This document shows positions 1-3,761 of a DNA stretch of 5,198 nt, one piece after another. Position 1 is the stretch's first letter. Each line of letters starts with the position of its first letter. The translations under genes were made by a program, and so were the position numbers. The notes under the pieces are model-generated. The model was not told the DNA's origin, did no database searches, and was given only the letters and a program-made list of their open reading frames with translations. The stretch is from an uncultured Bacteroidota bacterium (GTDB lineage: Bacteria > Bacteroidota > Bacteroidia > Chitinophagales > Chitinophagaceae), in the NCBI GenBank assembly GCA_903851455.1, contig CAINOM010000333.1, forward strand, positions 1 to 5,198, written 5' to 3'.

Positions 1-20
1 AAGCAACAAAAGAAAAGGCG

Positions 21-52
21 ATTTTTTTCCAAAGGCTCCGCCGGAAAAAAAT
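21..52. repeat. Inverted repeat / hairpin with AT-rich arms
   Basis: The arms ATTTTTTTCC (21-30) and GGAAAAAAAT (43-52) are perfect 10-base reverse complements. Between them GGC (34-36) can pair with GCC (40-42) around a TCC loop, leaving an AAA bulge on the left. Flanking GGCGA (17-21) and TCGCC (68-72) could form an outer pairing. Read on the minus strand the hairpin is followed by a T-rich stretch, so it might terminate a leftward transcript. It may equally be a dispersed intergenic repeat. The role is not established. Confidence 0.5.
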
Positions 53-377
53 AGCTCTGCTCTGTTGTCGCCGTTCGCTAATGATCAATATGGCGCTGGG
101 TTTCTGCCTACCATTGCTACTATTTAGCAGTTCAATCGGTTTGGCAAAGGCTAAGTAATGGACTTTCAGTTTTCGATCTACGGCATAAAAAGGCGCCATC
201 AATCCTCGTCGCCATCACTTCGATCAACTAGTACAACCGGAAGACCCTTCCCAAAGGACTACAGTAGTGCAATTTGTGCTATGCTCAAGTAACGGAGGGC
301 TGGCTAATAATGAGTTGAAACAGGTAAATAGGTTATATAAACCCACTTAATGTGGATATTCAACATAGGAAAACCCA

Positions 378-385
378 TAAATTTG
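378..385 (+). promoter_or_regulatory. Possible Bacteroidota -7 promoter element for the gene at 497
   Basis: TAAATTTG fits the Bacteroidota -7 consensus TAnnTTTG exactly. The -33 part is poor: no TTTG lies at the usual distance, only TGTGG at 351-355. If used, it would give an AT-rich leader of roughly 100 bases before the ATG at 497. The AT-rich background makes a chance match plausible. Confidence 0.3.
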
Positions 386-496
386 AATTAAACTTGCAAA
401 AAATGGGATTTAATTATAAAAAATTCAGTGAAAGTCATATTTTTATCGCTCGGTAATCTGTTTTTCCTAAAAAGTTAACTTGAATAAAAGGTTTAT

Positions 497-1234
497 ATGC
501 AAAAAGGAATATTAAAAAGCACCTCAGTACTGATGGCAATGTTGTTTGTTGTTTTCAGTACCAACTCTTATGGCCAGGACATTGTGAAAATAAGAAACCA
601 GAATTTCACGTCTTATTTCTCCAAGTCTGAGCATATCCCGGTACTGGTTGTTTATTCACTAACGCCCGACATGTTCAACTGCATAAAAATGAAGGGTGAG
701 AACGGCATAAAGCTGGACACAGACCCGCAACTGCCTGAAATTACTGATCTGAAAAGTGACTATACCAATACTCTGTTTGACAACGCTCAGATGATGTCTC
801 CAGACGAAAATACCTGTGATAAGGATGCGTTTATTGAGAGCTATTACTTCACCAATGTAATGCCGATGCCTAAGGACCTGTACAAGACCCTGTGGGAGAA
901 GCTGCATGAGAAAGAAATACTGAAGGCAAAGAAATTCAAAAAAATAAAAGTATTTGCAGGCACAGTAGGCCGCAACTGGGTGATAGGCGCTAACCACAAT
1001 GTTATCGTGCCTGAGTACTGCTGGAAAGTGATCTACATACCAAGCACTGACGAATACCTGTGCTATGAGTTCCACAATGTGCAGCCATCAAGCCCTGATT
1101 ACAACCCAGAGAACGTAAAGGATAACCTGGCTAACCACAAGGTTGATATCAATGCTATAGAATCACTGGCTGGTGTACACTTTGTAAATGGTGTGATCTC
1201 TGCCAGTTATGTAACTGTTACTCCGAATAACTAA
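497..1234 (+). CDS. Secreted protein of the DNA/RNA non-specific endonuclease (NUC) fold, probably catalytically inactive
   Basis: This is a 245-residue protein with an N-terminal signal peptide (about residues 1-27, hydrophobic core 9-20, polar NSYGQ end, no lipobox Cys), so it is probably periplasmic or secreted. The middle and end match the layout of Serratia-type non-specific nucleases: a FDNAQMMSPDEN segment (94-105) where the family has DRGH followed by xxP, then YYFTNVMPM (116-124) where it has LTNxxPQ, a W-x-KL helix (133-136), VIVPEYCWKVIY (169-180), and the family's C-terminal IExxxGxxF signature (221-229). The active site is not kept. DRGH reads DNAQ (95-98), so the general-base His is Gln. 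The metal-binding Asn is Tyr129 and the following Glu is His137; only Asn120 remains. Four Cys (62, 107, 175, 189) could form disulfides. It is followed by a strong terminator and seems monocistronic. The fold assignment is by eye; inactivity is inferred. Confidence 0.8.
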   Translation: MQKGILKSTSVLMAMLFVVFSTNSYGQDIVKIRNQNFTSYFSKSEHIPVLVVYSLTPDMFNCIKMKGENGIKLDTDPQLPEITDLKSDYTNTLFDNAQMMSPDENTCDKDAFIESYYFTNVMPMPKDLYKTLWEKLHEKEILKAKKFKKIKVFAGTVGRNWVIGANHNVIVPEYCWKVIYIPSTDEYLCYEFHNVQPSSPDYNPENVKDNLANHKVDINAIESLAGVHFVNGVISASYVTVTPNN

Positions 1235-1253
1235 TTTAATAGTTCAATTACTT

Positions 1254-1272
1254 AATGGCTCAATGGCTCAAT
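1254..1272 (+). repeat. Tandem 8-base duplication in the terminator's left arm
   Basis: AATGGCTC occurs twice head to tail (1254-1261 and 1262-1269), followed by AAT. Two overlapping 11-base copies of AATGGCTCAAT (1254-1264 and 1262-1272) are therefore each fully complementary to the right arm at 1284-1294. Replication slippage is the simplest explanation. Confidence 0.8.
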
Positions 1273-1304
1273 GAAAATGAGTTATTGAGCCATTGATCTT
1301 TTTT
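1260..1304 (+). terminator. Rho-independent terminator after the NUC-like gene
   Basis: The arm 1260-1274 (core AATGGCTCAAT, 1262-1272) pairs with 1282-1296 (core ATTGAGCCATT, 1284-1294). This gives about 15 base pairs with one G-U and a loop of about 7 bases. A T-rich run (TCTTTTTT, 1297-1304) follows at once. It lies 26 bases after the stop of the upstream gene and before the ychF promoter, so it separates the two transcription units. An extra copy of the left arm at 1254-1264 offers an alternative pairing. Confidence 0.85.
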
Positions 1305-1317
1305 CCTCTTACCTTTG
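1285..1317 (+). promoter_or_regulatory. Probable ychF promoter (Bacteroidota type)
   Basis: TACCTTTG at 1310-1317 fits the -7 consensus TAnnTTTG exactly. A TTG at 1285-1287, within the right arm of the preceding terminator, may be the -33 element; the 22-base spacing is at the long end. Transcription would start around 1324, giving a leader of about 35 bases made almost entirely of the TTTTCAAATT repeat. Confidence 0.5.
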
Positions 1318-1322
1318 CAAAC

Positions 1323-1357
1323 ATTTTCAAATTACCGAATTTTCAAATTTTCAAATT
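1323..1357 (+). repeat. Three copies of ATTTTCAAATT in the ychF leader
   Basis: The 11-base unit ATTTTCAAATT occurs at 1323-1333, 1339-1349 and 1347-1357, the last two overlapping by three bases. The last copy ends two bases before the ychF ATG. No Shine-Dalgarno sequence is present, so these A/U-rich repeats form the whole ribosome-approach region. This suits the AU-rich, SD-independent initiation known in Bacteroidota. Confidence 0.8.
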
Positions 1358-1359
1358 AG

Positions 1360-2460
1360 ATGGCATTACAGGCAGGTATTGTAGGGTTACCAAACGTAGG
1401 GAAATCAACATTGTTTAATGCGGTGAGCAACAGCGCAAAGGCGCAGGCGAGCAATTACCGTTTTTGTACCATAGAGCCGAATGTGGGCCAGGTGGATGTG
1501 CCGGATGAGCGTATGGCTAAGCTCGCCGAACTGGTACAGCCACAACGTACTGTTCCCACGAGCTTTGAGTTTGTGGATATAGCAGGCCTTGTGAAGGGCG
1601 CGAGCAAGGGTGAAGGGCTGGGAAATAAGTTCCTTGCCAATATACGCGAGGTGGATGCCATAGTGCATGTGATCCGCTGCTTTGAGGATGAGAATATACT
1701 GCGCGATGAGGGAGATATAAACCCGATAGCCGATAAAGAGATCATAGACACCGAATTGCAGCTGAAGGATATGGACAGCGTGGAAAAGAAGCTGCAGCGT
1801 GTAGAAAAGATGCTGAAAGCAGGTGATGCAAAAATAAAAAGGGCGCATGAAGTGCTGAACACCTGCCTGGCCCACCTGGGCGAAGGCAAGAACATACGTG
1901 GCCTGCAACTGGAAGGCGAGGACCGCGAAGCGATCGCCGATATCTTCCTGCTTACTGATAAGCCGGTACTCTATGTGGCCAATGTGGACGAAGCAGCGCT
2001 GCTTACGGGTAATAAATACTCCGACGCACTGGTGAAGGCCGCCAACGAGGAAGGCGCACAGGTGATCGTGATGAACAACTCAATAGAAGCACAGATATCT
2101 GAACTGGAGAGCCAGGAGGATAAGGAACTCTTCTTCGCCGAGTATGGTCTTACAGAGCCCGGCCTTAACCGCCTGATACGGAGCACTTACAAATTGCTGA
2201 ACCTGATCACTTACTTCACTGCCGGTGTGCAGGAAGTGCGTGCCTGGACCATTCACCAGGGGTGGAAGGCTCCGCAGGCTGCAAGTGTGATACATACAGA
2301 CTTTGAAAAAGGCTTTATCAAGGCTGAGGTTATCGCCTACAACGATTATGTGCATTACAAAACGGAAGCTGCCTGTCGCGAAAATGGCAAGCTGCGTATA
2401 GAGGGTAAGGAATATGTGGTGAATGATGGAGATGTGATGCATTTCAGGTTTAATGTTTAA
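1360..2460 (+). CDS. ychF: Redox-regulated ATPase YchF (Obg family, OLA1 homologue)
   Basis: This is a 366-residue, full-length YchF (E. coli form about 363), a cytosolic P-loop ATPase of the TRAFAC/Obg group that binds ribosomes and is linked to stress and translation control. The G1 loop is GLPNVGKST (9-17) and G3 is DIAG (73-76). G4 is NVDE (208-211) rather than NKxD, the change that gives YchF/OLA1 proteins their preference for ATP. Cys36 in FCTIEPNVG (35-43) matches the conserved E. coli Cys35 implicated in redox response. A helical insert (about 129-195) and a C-terminal TGS domain (about 283-366, ending GDVMHFRFNV) complete the family layout. One small departure is Arg34 in NYRF where many homologues have NFPF/NYPF. 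The start is fixed by alignment to E. coli YchF, and the promoter and repeat-rich leader lie just upstream. Transcription may continue into the next gene. Confidence 0.98.
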   Translation: MALQAGIVGLPNVGKSTLFNAVSNSAKAQASNYRFCTIEPNVGQVDVPDERMAKLAELVQPQRTVPTSFEFVDIAGLVKGASKGEGLGNKFLANIREVDAIVHVIRCFEDENILRDEGDINPIADKEIIDTELQLKDMDSVEKKLQRVEKMLKAGDAKIKRAHEVLNTCLAHLGEGKNIRGLQLEGEDREAIADIFLLTDKPVLYVANVDEAALLTGNKYSDALVKAANEEGAQVIVMNNSIEAQISELESQEDKELFFAEYGLTEPGLNRLIRSTYKLLNLITYFTAGVQEVRAWTIHQGWKAPQAASVIHTDFEKGFIKAEVIAYNDYVHYKTEAACRENGKLRIEGKEYVVNDGDVMHFRFNV

Positions 2461-2464
2461 TAGT

Positions 2465-2521
2465 AGTCGTAAGTCATGAGTCGTAAGTCTGCGGGTCATT
2501 CGTTATAAGTCATGAGTCGGA
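2465..2521 (+). repeat. Heptad repeat tract AGTCRTR spanning a start codon
   Basis: A 7-base unit of the type AGTCGTA/AGTCATG recurs: 2465 AGTCGTA, 2472 AGTCATG, 2479 AGTCGTA, 2486 AGTCTGC, 2494 GGTCATT, 2501 CGTTATA (degenerate), 2508 AGTCATG and 2515 AGTCGGA, nearly in phase with one 1-base slip. The last AGTCATG supplies the ATG at 2512. The copy at 2472 supplies another ATG (2476) in the same frame, which meets a TAA after ten codons (2506-2508). The tract fills the whole gap between ychF and the next gene. Confidence 0.75.
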
Positions 2522-3192
2522 GGTTCACAGGCGCATTATTGTTGTTTTGTGTTGCGGGACTTCTGATATTCCTGGCAAGCAGGTTATTTTTTCGCCATGA
2601 ACAACCAAAAGTCGTGGCGGTTGATCCAACTGAACAAAAGGCCATTGATAGTTCCAACAAACATCTGGTTGATACAGCGGTTTCGCTGCTGAGGGAGGGC
2701 TACCTGGTGTTGCGTATGGGCCTTGGCGCCGACAGCAGGCTGCTGGCGCAGATGGGGCGCAAAAACAGGTCCTACTCGCATTGCGGTATTGTTATGATCG
2801 AGAACGGTTATCCGTTCGTGTACCACAGTATAGGCGGAGAGAACAATCCGGATGAACGGCTGAGGCGGGACTCTGCGAAGTTTTTCTTTTCCCCTGTTTA
2901 CAACATGTCATTGGCGGTAGTACAATACGATCTTAATGCAAGCCAGCTAGCTGAACTCGGGAACGTAGTTCGGGCTTACTACAGGCAACGGCCTAAATTT
3001 GATATGAAATTCGACCTTGGCACTGATGATAAGCTGTATTGCTCAGAGTTCGTATATAAAGCAGTGAATAAGGCAGTGGACGATACCGCATATATTAAAC
3101 CCACGACAGTGGCCGGAAGGAGGTTTGTAGGTATAGACGATCTGTTTATCAACAGCCACGCTCATATCGTTTGGCGAACGGTATTTAAGTAA
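2512..3192 (+). CDS. Membrane-anchored YiiX/YebB-like (C92) permuted NlpC/P60 cysteine amidase or peptidase
   Basis: This is a 226-residue protein with an N-terminal membrane segment (about residues 7-27, after MSRR); no lipobox is seen, so it is probably anchored in the inner membrane with the enzyme domain outside the cytoplasm. The domain (about 50-226) follows the circularly permuted papain-like order of the YaeF/YiiX (DUF830, peptidase C92) group, with His before Cys: a GYLVLRMG strand (63-70, the family's GDxVxR), YSHCGIV (88-94, His90), YHSIGGE (104-110, Glu110 possibly the third residue), and D-x-LYCSEFVYKA (173-184, Cys177 nucleophile, Glu179). Relatives cleave amide or ester bonds in peptidoglycan-like or lipid substrates; the substrate here cannot be read from sequence. 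The ATG at 2512 lies inside the heptad repeat tract with no Shine-Dalgarno, but any later start would cut the membrane segment. It begins 51 bases after ychF with no terminator between. Confidence 0.85.
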   Translation: MSRRFTGALLLFCVAGLLIFLASRLFFRHEQPKVVAVDPTEQKAIDSSNKHLVDTAVSLLREGYLVLRMGLGADSRLLAQMGRKNRSYSHCGIVMIENGYPFVYHSIGGENNPDERLRRDSAKFFFSPVYNMSLAVVQYDLNASQLAELGNVVRAYYRQRPKFDMKFDLGTDDKLYCSEFVYKAVNKAVDDTAYIKPTTVAGRRFVGIDDLFINSHAHIVWRTVFK

Positions 3193-3200
3193 TAACTTTG
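3170..3200 (+). promoter_or_regulatory. Promoter for the DUF4878 lipoprotein genes, overlapping the upstream gene
   Basis: TTTG (3170-3173) and TAACTTTG (3193-3200) are separated by 19 bases, a close fit to the Bacteroidota TTTG / TAnnTTTG promoter. The -33 element lies inside the last codons of the C92-type gene and the -7 element straddles its stop region. The start of transcription would fall near 3206, giving a very short leader of about 15 bases. Confidence 0.65.
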
Positions 3201-3220
3201 CCGCAAAAGGGGAAAGACGC

Positions 3221-3724
3221 ATGAAAAAAATAGTGTACACATCTTTAGCATTGATATTGGTAGCTTTTATGCTGCCGGGCTGTAGTAAGAATACGCCTAA
3301 GGATGTTGCCTATAACTGGCTCACCGCATTCAACCACCTGGATTTTGATGCGGCGAAGAAGTTGTCGACACCTGATACCAAGAACCTGTTGAATTCCTTA
3401 CAGGTGCTTACAGAGAATGTTGCCGACTCCAACAAAAAAGATCTGAAAAAAGTAAGCATCACCATAAAAGATGTAAAACTAAACGGAGATAAGGCGGTTG
3501 CTACCTATACATCGTCCGACAGTCCGACGAAAGACCAGGTGCTGAACCTTGTGAAGATGGGTGATAACTGGCTGGTGCAATTCTCCAAAGTAGACCTTAT
3601 GGGCGAGGTGCCGGATAGTATGGGCGATCAGCCGATGGGTGCAGACAGCACATCAGCGGCCGGAGCCCCGCTGGATACTACCATGTCGGCGGATGGGAAT
3701 AAGGGCGATACGGGGCGACATTAG
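3221..3724 (+). CDS. DUF4878 (NTF2-like) lipoprotein
   Basis: This is a 167-residue lipoprotein. Residues 1-20 are a type II signal peptide with lipobox LPGC, Cys21 being lipidated. The next residues (SKNTPK) lack the acidic stretch that sends Bacteroidota lipoproteins to the cell surface, so a periplasm-facing position is likely. Residues 26-123 form one small alpha+beta domain of DUF4878 type: an N-terminal helix VAYNWLTAFNHLDFDAAKKL, a Lys-rich middle, and a C-terminal strand ending NWLVQFSK. Residues 124-167 are a Ser/Asp/Gly/Ala-rich, probably disordered tail. The biochemical role of this family is unknown; NTF2-like folds often bind small ligands or partner proteins. The domain is paralogous to the one at the end of the next gene, 46 of 98 positions identical without gaps. 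It has its own promoter, a G-rich stretch (AAGGGG, 3207-3212) before the ATG, and lies 37 bases ahead of the next gene. Confidence 0.85.
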   Translation: MKKIVYTSLALILVAFMLPGCSKNTPKDVAYNWLTAFNHLDFDAAKKLSTPDTKNLLNSLQVLTENVADSNKKDLKKVSITIKDVKLNGDKAVATYTSSDSPTKDQVLNLVKMGDNWLVQFSKVDLMGEVPDSMGDQPMGADSTSAAGAPLDTTMSADGNKGDTGRH

Positions 3725-3761
3725 CGTGAGTTTACTGTTTATTTAAAGAGCAAGCATTTCT

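Larger units (their letters stand above)
1..496. other. Intergenic region with no convincing gene
   Basis: No reading frame in this stretch looks like a recognisable protein. Three short frames can be seen: a 44-codon ATG frame on + (158-292), a frame on + open from the left edge to a TAG at 125-127, and a 66-codon frame on - that starts at 199 and runs off the left edge. They overlap on opposite strands and none has a motif I know. The left part is of mixed composition and carries the inverted repeat at 21-52. From about 300 onward the DNA becomes very AT-rich and looks like a promoter/leader for the gene at 497. It could hold the end of a gene lying to the left, a decayed gene or a small RNA; nothing in the sequence decides between these. 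Confidence 0.6.

Noticed and set aside
127..150. tRNA T-arm-like string GTTCAATC
   Set aside because: The flanking bases do not form the 5-base T stem and no acceptor, D or anticodon arms are present.
1..199. Minus-strand frame from ATG at 199 running off the left edge (66 codons)
   Set aside because: It has no known motif, competes with equally open + strand frames, and crosses the hairpin at 21-52, so coding is not supported. Sequence to the left would settle it.
158..292. 44-codon plus-strand ORF starting MDFQFSIYG
   Set aside because: It has no recognisable motif, no good ribosome site and Ser/Thr/Arg-rich composition as expected by chance; kept only as part of the intergenic description.
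659..1075. 138-codon minus-strand open frame opposite the NUC-like gene
   Set aside because: The + strand frame has a signal peptide and family signatures. The antisense frame has no recognisable domain and no promoter.
1405..1908. Long minus-strand open frames (1405-1908 and 1455-1895) opposite ychF
   Set aside because: They lie wholly inside ychF, overlap each other in different frames, and show no motif. They are antisense shadows of a strongly conserved gene.
2465..2521. Possible CRISPR array in the regularly spaced repeats after ychF
   Set aside because: Units are 7 bases, contiguous and without spacers; there are no cas genes. This is a short tandem repeat.
3731..3761. Possible separate promoter for the WG-repeat gene (TACTGTTTA)
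   Set aside because: It does not fit TAnnTTTG and has no -33 partner at proper spacing. Co-transcription with the preceding lipoprotein gene is simpler.
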